From Variovorax sp. S12S4 (GTDB taxonomy: Bacteria > Pseudomonadota > Gammaproteobacteria > Burkholderiales > Burkholderiaceae_C): a DNA stretch of 64,000 bases. Shown here piece by piece: positions 39,944-49,209 of the stretch. Both the position numbers and the translations under genes were made by a program. The notes beneath the pieces were generated by a model. That model saw nothing but the letters and a program-made list of their open reading frames with translations. It did no database searches and was not told where the DNA came from. Position 1 is the stretch's first letter. Every line of letters starts with the position of its first letter. Location: positions 744,001 to 808,000 of the forward strand of contig NZ_JALPKR020000002.1 of the NCBI RefSeq assembly GCF_023195515.1, read 5' to 3'.

Positions 39944-41250
39944 GATGGGATAGCTCCTGCGGCAATGGTCTTGCCGGTGAAGGGGTTGAAGCCGGTTGCG
40001 GCAAGCGCAATCCAGGCGGTAGCGCCCAAGTGGGGCCAGCGGTAGTAGTAGAAGTCGGCGCCCGTCGAGTCCGGTCCTATGGCCAGGCCGGTGGAAATGC
40101 GGGCGCTCGGGGTTGCGTAATACAGGCCGTTGTCGGCACGTTGCGATGCAAGCAGCTGCCACAGCGCCTCGGGTGCGCTGCCCTTGCGCGCCACCAGCGT
40201 GGCGGCGGCCTGCGCGCTGCCCTCGGTCCAGATGCCGTCGGGGTTGCGCGAAAAACCGTAGCCCTCGGCGAAGCGATGGTTCTTGTCCACCCAGTCGAGG
40301 GCACGCGTCCAGGTGCAAGAGCCTTCAGGCGCCGCCAGCAAAGGCCACAGCTGCGCATCGAGGCCCGAGGCTTCGGTGGAGATGGTGGCGCCGTCCTCCT
40401 TGGTGCCGATGTTGAAGCGCTGCTCCGAGCCATTCCACATGCGGTTGACGAAGTCGAGCGCGGTGCGGGCCTGCTGGCGCTCGGCTTCATTGGGCCCGCC
40501 CGCGCGCGCGGCCCAGGCTGCCGCCATGGCAATGTCGATGTTGTGCTCGGTGGACTTCCAGGTCTGCGCGCGCTGCGCGTTGTCCCAGCCATACCAGCCG
40601 CCGTTGTAGCCGTCAGGCGCATTCTTGGCGCGGGTGCGCTGCTCGATCCAGCCCAGCAGCTTGCGCGCGCTGTCCAGGTAGGCCGGCGACCGCTCCGCCT
40701 CTGAAAGGTTCAGCAGCAGCAACGCGGCCCACGCCACGTTGCCGGTGGCGGTGCTCACCTGGTAGGCATCGGCAATCCATTGCTTCTTGCCCGCATCCCA
40801 GCGGCCCGGCAGCGCGGCCTTGTCTTCGGTCATGGGCCCGGCGCGATAGGCGTTGCGCACGCGGCCGTCGGGCATGCCCGGGTCGCGCTCCATGGCGCGC
40901 ACCACGGCATCGCCGATGCGCTTGGCCGAAGCCGTGTCGCCGCAGGCCAGCAGCGCAATGCCGGCCAGTGCGTTGTCATAAGTAAAGGCTGCGCCGGCCA
41001 GCGCGGGCTCCAGCGGCGGGCCCTGCTTGTTGTCCCCAAGCCGGTAGCTCGCAAGGAACAACGGCCCCGAGGCTGCGCCCTTCTGGTCTTCAACCACCGC
41101 GCGGCGCAGCCCCTCGCAGCTTTGGCGCGCGAGCTGCTGCTGCGTGGCGCCAGGCTTTTGCGCATGGGCCGCGGGCATCAGCAACATCGACACCATCGAT
41201 GCGAGAGCGCAATGCGCCAAGGTGCGCGGAATGGAGGAGAGAACCTGCAT
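39931..41250 (-). CDS. Periplasmic helical-barrel protein of the polysaccharide operon
   Basis: 439 residues with a signal (MQVLSSIPRTLAHCALASMV, cleavage near AAHAQ). The body shows repeated helix pairs with WGWD-, WGSEQ- and YNGGWYGWDN-like aromatic motifs, resembling (alpha/alpha)6-barrel glycosidase-like proteins. I do not recognise a catalytic pair. By context, between an HlyD-like adaptor and a BcsA-like synthase, it may trim or guide the polymer in the periplasm, as BcsZ does in cellulose systems. It starts 41 bases after the adaptor gene and overlaps the synthase start. Confidence 0.7.
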   Translation of the reverse strand: MQVLSSIPRTLAHCALASMVSMLLMPAAHAQKPGATQQQLARQSCEGLRRAVVEDQKGAASGPLFLASYRLGDNKQGPPLEPALAGAAFTYDNALAGIALLACGDTASAKRIGDAVVRAMERDPGMPDGRVRNAYRAGPMTEDKAALPGRWDAGKKQWIADAYQVSTATGNVAWAALLLLNLSEAERSPAYLDSARKLLGWIEQRTRAKNAPDGYNGGWYGWDNAQRAQTWKSTEHNIDIAMAAAWAARAGGPNEAERQQARTALDFVNRMWNGSEQRFNIGTKEDGATISTEASGLDAQLWPLLAAPEGSCTWTRALDWVDKNHRFAEGYGFSRNPDGIWTEGSAQAAATLVARKGSAPEALWQLLASQRADNGLYYATPSARISTGLAIGPDSTGADFYYYRWPHLGATAWIALAATGFNPFTGKTIAAGAIPSCPT

Positions 41251-41291
41251 GGGCTTGTTCCGGCTGCTGGGCGGTGCATTTCTGCCTGTGC

Positions 41292-42548
41292 TCAGGATCT
41301 TTGAAGGGTGGCCGTCACCACCTTGCCGGGGGCGCACATGTTGCTGCCTCCATCCGCCGGAGCCGCTGGCGCCTCTTTGCTTTCGATGCGCGCCACGGCG
41401 TAGAGGGAGCCCTGCTCCGCGTAAGGGAACGGCACGCTGTAGGTGCTTTGCAGTTCTTCTGAAGCCACCGGCAGCAATTGCTCGACCCGCGCAGGCATCG
41501 ACTTGGAGTTTTCGCCGATCTTCACGTCGAGCATGGAGCCGATGCCCAGGCGCTTGGCCACACGCGCCGGAAACACAGCCACCACGCCCAGGCGGCTGCA
41601 GTCGGTCACGCGCACCAGCGAGGCACCGGCCGTGACGTAGGCGCCCTCAGGCGCGAGCACCGAATGAACCTGCCCCGCCTGCGTGGCCTTGATCTCGTAG
41701 GAAGACAGCTTTTCGACCCGGCGGCGCTCTTCGTCTTCGAGCTGAATGACTTGCTTGAGCTGCTGGAGAATGGCCGCGCCGTCTTGCTGGGCGCGGCCCA
41801 CGCTGTTGCGCAGCGCCTCGCGGCGGCTTGCCAGCGTCTGGAAAAGGCTGTTGCCGCTGGTGCCCACAAAGGCGCCCTGCCCCGCGCTTGCCACCGTCTG
41901 GGCCTGGCCGGCAAACGCCTGCTCCGCCACAGCCGCAGTGGCTCGGGCTGTGTTCAGCTGCGCCACCGATGCGTTCATGACCTGCTCGCTGATGGCGCCT
42001 TCGGCCAGCAAGGCCTGGTTGGTCTTGACCTTGTTTTCTTGCTCTTCGACCATGCTGTGCGCCGCATCGCGCTGCCGGCGAGCAACCTGCCAGGCCTCCC
42101 AGGCTTGCGCCACAGAGGCCTGGCGGTGAACGTTGGCCTCCTGGCCGACGGACCTCATCTCCTGGTTGTCGGCCTTGAACTGGTTGCCCAGCTGCGCCAA
42201 CTGGCTTTGCAGCGCCAGGTGCTGCGAACGCAGCGTGGTCAGGATTTCCTGGTTGACGGTCGGGTTGCGCACCGTGGCCACGGTGGTGCCTGGCTCTACC
42301 GTGTCGCGGGCGTGCACGACCATTTGCGTGACCACGCCGTTGATGGGCGACGTGATCAACGCCACCGGCGCCTGCAGCACCGCCCGGGTGGCCTGCGACG
42401 ACAAGAGCGGCTGCACCAGCGTTGAGACCATCAGCCACAGCACAAAAGCCAGCAGCACATAGCCCGCCAGCTTGGGAACAAAGGCGCCAGCTTGCCGGCG
42501 CTGGCCGCTGGACAAGAAAACCAATGAAGGCAGTTTCGACACGCGCAT
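41292..42548 (-). CDS. HlyD/Alg44-like periplasmic adaptor protein
   Basis: 418 residues. One membrane segment (about 25-50), two biotinyl-lipoyl-like halves (TSPINGVVTQMVVHARDTVE, about 80-100, and IKATQAGQVHSVLAPEGAYV, about 290-310), and a long coiled coil between them (about 110-280; SEQVMNASVAQLNTARAT) are the membrane-fusion-protein plan. It links inner-membrane synthase and outer-membrane factor. AGAGGTGGGGT before the ATG at 42548 fits a ribosome site. It is the first gene of a four-gene leftward operon ending in the outer-membrane factor. Confidence 0.9.
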   Translation of the reverse strand: MRVSKLPSLVFLSSGQRRQAGAFVPKLAGYVLLAFVLWLMVSTLVQPLLSSQATRAVLQAPVALITSPINGVVTQMVVHARDTVEPGTTVATVRNPTVNQEILTTLRSQHLALQSQLAQLGNQFKADNQEMRSVGQEANVHRQASVAQAWEAWQVARRQRDAAHSMVEEQENKVKTNQALLAEGAISEQVMNASVAQLNTARATAAVAEQAFAGQAQTVASAGQGAFVGTSGNSLFQTLASRREALRNSVGRAQQDGAAILQQLKQVIQLEDEERRRVEKLSSYEIKATQAGQVHSVLAPEGAYVTAGASLVRVTDCSRLGVVAVFPARVAKRLGIGSMLDVKIGENSKSMPARVEQLLPVASEELQSTYSVPFPYAEQGSLYAVARIESKEAPAAPADGGSNMCAPGKVVTATLQRS

Positions 42549-43389
42549 ACCCCACCTCTTTGATGCGAAGGCGTGCGCCGAAGACCGGCGCAACATCCAT
42601 TGAATGAAAGGAATTGCCCACAGCACAACGGAGCCGGCCGACCGTGATGGCCAGCGTGTCCGCAATGCTGCAGTGCAATAAGAAGGTACGGCGAAAGGCG
42701 ATTTACCACTGCTTCGGTCCGCAACAAGATGTGCGAACTTCACATTGGCGCCGCTCGTCCGCTCGCGCAAAGGTCCTACACGGCTCGCGGCTTTGAGCGG
42801 GTTGACAACAAAAGACCTCATGCGGCAAGCAGCCGCCGCGCCCCTCAGGCCGCCCAGTGAGCGGGCAGGAAAAGGGTCGGAAGTGCGAGGCGCGAAGGTT
42901 CAACCGCTCCACATCGCGAAACCGGTGCGCGAGGGCGGCTGAACATATCCGGTAACCAACCTGATCGAAGCTGACGGTTTTCGACAACGCCCGCAACGAT
43001 TGGCCGTGGCAAAGCCCCCACGCAGCCGCATTTACATCAGCGATACCTGCGACACAAGGCAATACATGCGGGATTGCGGTTGGCGTCATAGTGCTTTTCC
43101 GCGATTTGCAGCCCCCAGTGCCGGGCCGCCGCAAATTGCCACCCCCACGCTCTTCGGCCGTTTACCGAGGCGCTACCGGAGCACAGGTCGTGTCATTGCT
43201 GCCCATGAGCGCCGCCTTCGCCGAGCCGCCCTGTGGAAAAAGCACGCCTTCTTTGGCGCGCGCACCGCGCGCGAGGCCCTGACGAGTAGCGCTTTATGGT
43301 TAATGCGCTGTAACGCCATTGAATGCTATTTGCTTCATCAAGACGCCAAGAACGAATGACGTTTCCGGCAACGTCAGGAAGGGCATGCC
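42549..43389. other. Long intergenic stretch, 841 bases
   Basis: No gene with family signatures is seen on either strand. Open frames present are short or rich in Arg/Pro/Cys and look like chance frames in GC-rich DNA. It must hold the leftward promoter of the polysaccharide operon and the rightward promoter of the small secreted gene at 43390. A TTGACA-like sequence occurs near 42800, without a clear -10 partner. No terminator or repeat stands out. Confidence 0.5.
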
Positions 43390-43793
43390 ATGTCCATCAC
43401 CCGCTTCGCCATTCGCACGCTTGTTTGCGTTGCTGCCGTGCCCGCCATTTCAGACGAGCCCCCGGACCGCACGACCGCGTGTACCTGAACAAGGCCGAGA
43501 TCGAGAGCACCTTGATTGGCAGGCCCATCGTCTCGAGCAATCTTGCGAGCGGCATGGTGTCGCGCTGGCAGTTTTATGCCGACGGCCGCGTCGACTTCGT
43601 CAACCGAAGCGGCCCGGGCCGCGCCTCGGGCAAATGGTTTTTGAACCCGGATGGCGCCATGTGCGTGACGATGGTTGCCCGAACCGGCTGCCGCTACTGG
43701 TTCAAGACCGAGAAAGACGGCGCCCTTGCGAATGCCAACACCAGGGAGCCCAACGCGCCCACGGTGGCCGAGATACGGTTCGAGCAGCCGTGA
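43390..43793 (+). pseudogene. Small secreted protein of unknown function, one-base deletion
   Basis: A start ATG at 43390 with AGGAAGGGCATGCC opens a signal-like MSITRFAIRTLVCVAAVPAI. The frame is lost in the C run near 43462-43468 (GAGCCCCCGGAC), and the mature part continues one frame away (DRVYLNKAEIESTLIGRP, then WYFKTEKD-like WFKTEKD). Restoring one C gives about 134 residues. The mature domain has FYADGRVDFVNRSG and CVTMVARTGCRYWF with two cysteines that could form a disulphide. I recognise no family. It is convergent with the enoyl-CoA hydratase gene. Confidence 0.6.
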
Positions 43794-43823
43794 AACCATC
43801 AGGGCACGACTGCCCTGCACTAC

Positions 43824-44585
43824 TTAGGCACGCCCGATGAAAGCGGCAACTCCGTCGCGAAACGCCTGGCTGCCATACACCTCCTCGATCAGGTCATCGT
43901 CGTCCAGCCGCTGCTCGACGACGATGCGGCGGATGCTCTCCTTCACGGCCTTGTGCGTGACCGGCGACAGTGCCATGAGCCGGTCCGCCAACGCAAGGGC
44001 CGCGGCACCCAGTTCGCCCGGCGCGCAGGCGGCGTGCACATAGCCGCAAGCCAGCGCTTCCTGCGCCGTCAGGTGGTCGGCCAGCAGCAGCATGCGCTTG
44101 ACGCGCGGCACGCCCAGGGCGGCCTGCAGCCGCGCGATGTTGCGCGACGACAAGGTGTTGGACAGCGTCTTGGCAATCGGCGCACCAAAGCGCGATGCGT
44201 CGCTGCAGACCCGGAAATCGCAGGCCGTGGCCAAAGCCAGGCCGCCGCCCACGGCCCAGCCGTCGACCACCGCCACAGTGGGGACGGCAATGCGCTCGAC
44301 CGCATCGATGACGCGCTCCACGAAAGCCTCGTAGGCAATGCCGTCGCGGCCGCCCTGAAAGTTTTTGAAGTGGCCGATGTCCGTGCCCGAGATGAAAGAC
44401 TTGCCGCCCGCCCCCTTGAACAGCACGCTGCGCACCGCCGGGTTTCGCACGCACGCGCCGATGTGGTCCAGCAGTGCCTCGTACATCGGCAGCGTCATCG
44501 CGTTGTGGCGTTCGGGGCGATGGATCACGATCTCGGCCACGCCCGAGGCATGGACTCCCAGCCGCACGCAGTCAGCTGAACTCAC
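43824..44585 (-). CDS. Enoyl-CoA hydratase/isomerase (crotonase family)
   Basis: A 253-residue crotonase-fold enzyme. The oxyanion-hole region SFISGTDIGHF and VDGWAVGGGLALATACDFRV (about residues 95-115) are typical. It lacks a clear pair of catalytic glutamates, so it may be a hydratase, isomerase or another crotonase reaction. The GTG start at 44585 overlaps the CoA-transferase stop by four bases, showing translational coupling. With the transferase it likely processes an acyl-CoA made from an imported carboxylate. Confidence 0.88.
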   Translation of the reverse strand: MSSADCVRLGVHASGVAEIVIHRPERHNAMTLPMYEALLDHIGACVRNPAVRSVLFKGAGGKSFISGTDIGHFKNFQGGRDGIAYEAFVERVIDAVERIAVPTVAVVDGWAVGGGLALATACDFRVCSDASRFGAPIAKTLSNTLSSRNIARLQAALGVPRVKRMLLLADHLTAQEALACGYVHAACAPGELGAAALALADRLMALSPVTHKAVKESIRRIVVEQRLDDDDLIEEVYGSQAFRDGVAAFIGRA

Positions 44586-45763
44586 AAGGCCTCCGCCGCG
44601 CCGGCTGGCGTGTTGATCTCGGCCAGGATTTCCTCGTTGTGTTCGCCCAGCAATGGCGGGTGCCGCCGCACCTGCTGCGGCGTGCCCAGCAGCTTGACGG
44701 GAAAGCCGATGTTCTTGACCTTGCCCTCGATTGGATGATCGATTTCCATGCACATGCGGCGGTGCGTGCCGTGCTCGCCCTCGAATGCCTCCGGATACGA
44801 CAGGATGGGCCCGGCGGGGATGCCGGCGGCCAGCATGGCGTCGATCCAGTCGGCGCTGTTCCGCTGGCCGAACTCCCGTTCGAGCGCCTCGATCAGCGCC
44901 TCGCGGTTCTTCAGGCGCAGCGACACGCTGGCGTAGTCCGCGTGCTCGACAAGGTCCGGCCGCTGCAGCAGTTCGCACAGCCGGGTCCAGAGCTTCTGGT
45001 TGGTCGCGCCCATCACGAAGTAGCCGTCGCGCGCCTTCACCGCCTGGTAGGGCGCGCTCATCTTGTTGCTGGTGCCCAGCGGTGTCGGCCGCGTGCCCGT
45101 GCCCCAGTACTCGGACATGTCCCAGATCGAGAAGGCCATGGCCGCGTCGAACAGCGAGGCGTCGATGTGCTGGCCCACGCCCGACTTCTGCGCGCCGATG
45201 TAGGCCGCGAGCAGCGCGTAGGTGGCAAACAGCGCGCAGCCGATGTCGGCCACCGGCACGCCGGCCTTCACCGGCTTCTCGCCGGGGTAGCCGGTCACGC
45301 TCATCACGCCGGACATGGCCTGCGCCATCAGGTCGAAGCCCGGCCGGTCGGCCCATGGGCCGCTCTGGCCAAAGCCGGAGATGCTGACGTACACGATCTT
45401 CGGGTGGATCTTCTTGATCGACTCGTAGTCGATGCCCAGGCGCTGCACCGCGCCGGGGCGGTAGTTCTCGACGATCACGTCGGCGGTCTGGGCCAGCTTG
45501 TAGAACGATGCGCGGTCGTCCTCGTTCTTGAGGTCCAGCGTCAGCGAGCGCTTGTTGCGGTTCATGTTCAAGAAGCCCATGCTGTCCGGCCCCTTCATCT
45601 TGAAGCCCATGGCGCCGCGGGTCTGGTCGCCGCCCGGCGGCTCGACCTTGATCACGTCGGCGCCCAGGTCGGCCAGCAGCATGCAGGCGAACGGCCCGGC
45701 CATGACCTGGCTCACGTCCAGCACCCGAATGCCCTGCAGCGGCAGTTGTCGCGCTTGGTTCAT
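44582..45763 (-). CDS. CaiB/BaiF-family (class III) CoA-transferase
   Basis: A 393-residue enzyme that moves CoA between carboxylic acids. The family start LPLQGIRVLDVSQVMAGPFA, ADLGADVIKVEPPGGDQTRG, and the catalytic aspartate region (GQHIDASLFDAAMAF, with Asp near residue 175 in the HIDASL motif) are visible. The length is typical. It overlaps the downstream enoyl-CoA hydratase gene and starts 4 bases after the upstream Bug gene, so the three are one operon. The substrate acid is unknown. Confidence 0.94.
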   Translation of the reverse strand: MNQARQLPLQGIRVLDVSQVMAGPFACMLLADLGADVIKVEPPGGDQTRGAMGFKMKGPDSMGFLNMNRNKRSLTLDLKNEDDRASFYKLAQTADVIVENYRPGAVQRLGIDYESIKKIHPKIVYVSISGFGQSGPWADRPGFDLMAQAMSGVMSVTGYPGEKPVKAGVPVADIGCALFATYALLAAYIGAQKSGVGQHIDASLFDAAMAFSIWDMSEYWGTGTRPTPLGTSNKMSAPYQAVKARDGYFVMGATNQKLWTRLCELLQRPDLVEHADYASVSLRLKNREALIEALEREFGQRNSADWIDAMLAAGIPAGPILSYPEAFEGEHGTHRRMCMEIDHPIEGKVKNIGFPVKLLGTPQQVRRHPPLLGEHNEEILAEINTPAGAAEAL

Positions 45764-45767
45764 TTTT

Positions 45768-46745
45768 TCAGCCCTCCTCGGTGACCTTGGCGGTGCGCAC
45801 CACGTCGCCCCATTTCTTGAACTCGGCAGCCATGAAGGCCGCGAACTTGTCGACGGAACCGCCGCCGTCCTCCACGCCATAGCCATCGAAGCGCGCAACC
45901 ACATCCGGCAGCGCCAGCACCTTGTTGATGTCGGCATTGATCTGCAGGGCCAGGTCCCTGGACATGTCCTTGGGGCCGACCACGCCATACCAGCTGGACA
46001 CGTCGAAACCCTTGAAGCCCTGCTCGTCCATGGTCGGCATTTCCGGAAAGCCCTTGGCCCGCTGCAGGCGCGTCTGCACGATGCCCGTCATGCGCTTGGC
46101 CTTGACCTGGGCCGTGGCCGCCGTCATGGTGTCGAAGCTGTAGTCGATCTGCCCGCCGATCAGGTCCGTCTGCATCGGGCCCGACCCCTTGTAGGGCACG
46201 TGGATGCTCTTGACGTCGGCGGCCATGTTGAACATGGCGGCCGCCAGGTGCTGCACCGATCCCGTGCCGGAGGAGCCGAAGCTGATCTTCCCCGGGCTCT
46301 TTTTGCACTGCTCGACCACCTCCTTGATGGAGCCGGTGGAATTCTTCGCGCTGGTTACCAGGATGTGCGGCGTGGCGCCGACCATGGCAATGGGCGCGAA
46401 GTCTTTCAGCGGGTCGTAGGTGATGCTCTTGAAGATGTGCGGCGAAATGGCATGCGTGTTGACATGGGCCATCAGCAGATTCACGCCCTCGGTAAACCGG
46501 GTGCGTGCAAAGAAGTCCGCGGCCAGTGCGCCGGTGGCGCCGGGCTTGTTCTCGACCACCACCGAGCGGCCCCACAGCTCCGAGAGCTTCTGCCCCACGA
46601 TGCGCGCAAACACATCGGTGCCGCCGCCGGGCGCCCAGCCCACGTAGATCTTGACGATGCCCTTGGGCAGCTCTGTGGCCGCGAGGGTTCAGGGCGCGGC
46701 CAGCGCGCCGGCGCTGGCCGCAATGAAGTCTCGGCGTTTCATCAT
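45768..46745 (-). pseudogene. Bug-family solute-binding protein with an in-frame TGA in its signal peptide
   Basis: From ATG 46745 the signal reads MMKRRDFIAASAGALAAP, then TGA (46689-46691), then continues in frame TLAATELPKGIVKIYVGWAPGG and a complete Bug domain to the stop at 45768. A TGG (Trp) at that codon would give an uninterrupted 325-residue protein with a Tat-like signal. The mature part includes WAPGGGTDVFARIVGQKL and FGSSGTGSVQHLA. As read, only an internal start such as 46643 (MGWAPGGG) could be used, and that lacks an export signal. It would bind the substrate of the CoA-transferase operon. Either a true nonsense mutation or one base error. Confidence 0.85.
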
Positions 46746-46877
46746 GTCGTGCGTCCTTTGTCTCTGTCGTAGTAGTGCCGCTACTCTCCCGTAGCGCAGA
46801 GGACGTCGCAAGAATGTGAAAGGCATGCCTGGCTTCGCAATCCGCGAAGCCGCAGCCGCAGGAGGGCCGCTTTCTTT

Positions 46878-47783
46878 CTAGGCTTTGCTGCCGATCAGCT
46901 GGTCCACCACGTTGCGCAGCGTCTGCTCCTGCGCATGGCCTTCCACGCAAGACAGCACGTAGGCGCGGTGGTGCCAGTCGCCCTGGATTTCGGCCGAGCC
47001 CAGGTCGTCTTCGGGGTGAAAGCTGCGCAGTACCTCGGGCGGCATCAGGCCCACACCCAAGCCATGGCGCACCAACGCCAGCATGGTGTCGAAACCGCTG
47101 GTCGAGAAGTTGTTGGGAAACGACCGGCCGCGGCTGCGATAGGCCCCCTGCAAGGCGGACAGGATCGCCGAGCCCTTGCCGAGGCTGACGATCGGCAAGT
47201 CCAGAAAGTCGTCGATGCCCACGGGCCCTTCCGCCGCAAACTGGAAATGCCGGCGGCTGTACACGAGCACCAGCCTGTCCTGCCGGTAGTCGAACTTCGG
47301 CAGGTCCAGGAACCCGCTCTTCTTCTCATAGATGCCGACATCGATCACCTTGTCGCGCAGCAACTGCTGCACGATCTTGCTGTTCTCTTCCATGATCTTC
47401 AGCGTGATCTGCGGGTAGGCGTCGCGCAGGCGGGCGATGTCCTTCGCAAGAAACTGGATGATGGCCGCCTTCGGCGCGCCGATGAGGATGCGCCCGTCCT
47501 GGCCATGGCTCAGCACCTGGGCATCGCCCTCGAGCCGGCCGATGAGGTTGTCGATCTGCCGGATGTGCGCCATCAGCCGGCTGCCGGCCTCGGTGATCAA
47601 CACGCCGTGGGGCACCCGCTTGAACAGCTTGGCGCCCAGTTGCGCCTCCAGGTCCGTCACGCGCTTGGACGCAGCGGCCACCGCCAGGCTCAGCCTGTCG
47701 GCGGCCCGCGAGATGCTGCCTTCCTCGGCAATGCAAAGAACGAGTTGGACGGTGGTGGAGTCGAGCTTCATGGGGGTCGTCAT
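46878..47783 (-). CDS. LysR-family transcriptional regulator
   Basis: 301 residues. The wHTH covers about 8-66 (VLCIAEEGSISRAADRLSL, then VAAASKRVTDLEAQLGAKLF), followed by an effector domain (about 95-295). It lies upstream of the Bug/CoA-transferase/hydratase operon on the same strand, a common layout for the regulator of such clusters, though not divergent. A 132-base gap separates it from the Bug gene. Start at ATG 47783 or the fifth codon ATG at 47771. The effector is unknown. Confidence 0.92.
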   Translation of the reverse strand: MTTPMKLDSTTVQLVLCIAEEGSISRAADRLSLAVAAASKRVTDLEAQLGAKLFKRVPHGVLITEAGSRLMAHIRQIDNLIGRLEGDAQVLSHGQDGRILIGAPKAAIIQFLAKDIARLRDAYPQITLKIMEENSKIVQQLLRDKVIDVGIYEKKSGFLDLPKFDYRQDRLVLVYSRRHFQFAAEGPVGIDDFLDLPIVSLGKGSAILSALQGAYRSRGRSFPNNFSTSGFDTMLALVRHGLGVGLMPPEVLRSFHPEDDLGSAEIQGDWHHRAYVLSCVEGHAQEQTLRNVVDQLIGSKA

Positions 47784-48197
47784 TGCACCGTTAGTTATGA
47801 GCGATATGTAATACCAAATGTGTACAACTTTGAGGCACTCCGCCGTCCAAACCGCCCATCACAGAGGGGGAGTTCTCCGCCACTGCGGTGGATAAGACGG
47901 TGGAAAAGCCTTTTGCGCGGGCAGGCGCCCTGCGCACCCCGCAACAGTACGCGTACTCCGGACCCGAAGTGGCCCATGGCAAGACGGCGGGTATCGCTTC
48001 ACGGAACTCTCGCACGGACTTCACGTTGACTTCGCCCGCGGCACGCACACTGCCTTCCGACAGCGGCCGGCGTTGGTAGAGGCAAGGGAACAAAGATCCG
48101 CTCAGGGAAAAAACGCCTCGATGCCGGCCGCTGTCACCCTTCAAGATCCGAGCAAGCCCAGTGACCGCGCGGCGCCACATGCGGAGGGCGCAAAGGC
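47784..48197. other. Intergenic stretch at the left edge of the island, 414 bases
   Basis: No convincing gene on either strand. It lies between the conserved LysR gene and the first accessory gene, so a left attachment site might be expected here. I searched it for a copy of the tRNA-Ser 3' end (GAGATTCGAACTC) and saw none. The sequence is GC-rich and without a clear terminator. Confidence 0.5.
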
Positions 48198-48557
48198 TCA
48201 GTCGACGATGCGCCCGGCGCGCCGCGCCAACCGCGCGTATTCGCTCAAGGGCTTGTTCGCCTTCCAGTAAAGGTCGCGCTCGATGCCCAGCATGCCGCCC
48301 AGCAGCCGGATCGACATCAGTGCGCGCGCGGACACGTGGCCCGGCGCGGGCGCCCCCATGCCAAGGTCGCACAAGCCATAGGCCGTGTCTGCGTCGTCGG
48401 GGTTCAGTTCAGTGATGAGCCACCTGGCAGCGCCGCGCGGGTTGACCCACTTGACCACCGGGTGCGGATCGAAACGAGGGTTGCCGCGCGACGCCTTGCC
48501 GTTGGCCAGCAATAGCTGGCGCAACTCGGGGGTGATGAGTTTCAAAAAGGCCTCCAA
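48198..48557 (-). CDS. DUF2958-domain protein
   Basis: 119 residues. LITPELRQLLLANGKAS, PVVKWVNPRGAARWLITELN, DTAYGLCDLGMGAPAPGHVS and GIERDLYWKANKPLSEYA are the DUF2958 pattern. This family occurs mostly on plasmids, integrative elements and in the accessory regions of Proteobacteria; its role is unknown. It is divergent from an XRE regulator across about 120 bases and is the first clearly accessory gene after the core region. Confidence 0.85.
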   Translation of the reverse strand: MEAFLKLITPELRQLLLANGKASRGNPRFDPHPVVKWVNPRGAARWLITELNPDDADTAYGLCDLGMGAPAPGHVSARALMSIRLLGGMLGIERDLYWKANKPLSEYARLARRAGRIVD

Positions 48558-48676
48558 GGTCGCTGTCCAAACGACTCAGGCAGTGAGCTTTTGAGCATGT
48601 CTTAAAGAGCACATCTTCGCGCATGTGTCGTATAAGACGTTTCCTTGAGATGCACATTTCTTCACGCTCGGAAGCG

Positions 48677-49051
48677 ATGAAAAATGCCAGTCGAAGAGCC
48701 ACACCCCCGCCCGCACCCATAGCGGGGACCTTGCCTAACGAGGTAACGCTGGCGCTAGGGAAGAATCTGAAGAAGCTGAGACTTGCCGCTGGCAAGACCC
48801 AAGTGGCCTTGGCCTACGACGCGGAGGTCGAGCGGTCCCGGATCTCCAAGCTCGAAGGAGGTCACATCAATCCATCAGTGATGACGCTGGCCACCCTCTG
48901 CTACAGCTTGGGGACGACCTTGCCTGTGCTTTTCGAGGGGATCGTTGCGACTAACGCTCCGACGTCTGAAGGGGGTTTGCTGCGGAGAAAGAATCAGGCG
49001 GTTTTGAACAAACCGGCACGGTCTGCGGCAAAGCGCTCGCTCAGGAGCTGA
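48677..49051 (+). CDS. XRE-family HTH transcriptional regulator
   Basis: 124 residues from ATG 48677; in-frame ATGs at 48623 and 48650 are alternatives and none has a good ribosome site. The Cro/C1-type HTH runs about residues 27-85 (LGKNLKKLRLAAGKTQVALA, then YDAEVERSRISKLEGGHINP). A basic Ala/Arg/Ser tail follows. It probably represses itself and the divergent DUF2958 gene. In the gap, CTTCGCGC is flanked by ACAT/ATGT repeats (48609-48628) and GTCGTATAAGAC (48627-48638) is a near-palindrome; both are candidate operators. Confidence 0.88.
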   Translation: MKNASRRATPPPAPIAGTLPNEVTLALGKNLKKLRLAAGKTQVALAYDAEVERSRISKLEGGHINPSVMTLATLCYSLGTTLPVLFEGIVATNAPTSEGGLLRRKNQAVLNKPARSAAKRSLRS

Positions 49052-49209
49052 CCCTGCCAAGAATTTCGCCTCGCTGGGATCGCGTCCGCGCACTATCGAG
49101 GATTCGTTCGGCCTACGAGACTATCTATTCCGTTCGCATCTGCCGCCGAAGAACGGCGTTAACACAGTCTGCACGCAGATGTGATGCTAAACATCCATGA
49201 GGGAGGCAT

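Noticed and set aside
42703..43134. A 143-codon minus-strand frame in the long gap before the polysaccharide operon
   Set aside because: Cys/Arg/Pro-rich random-looking sequence without start signals or similarity.
47784..48197. A left attachment copy of the tRNA-Ser 3' end
   Set aside because: No match to GAGATTCGAACTC or a near form was seen here or elsewhere to the left, so no att site is claimed.
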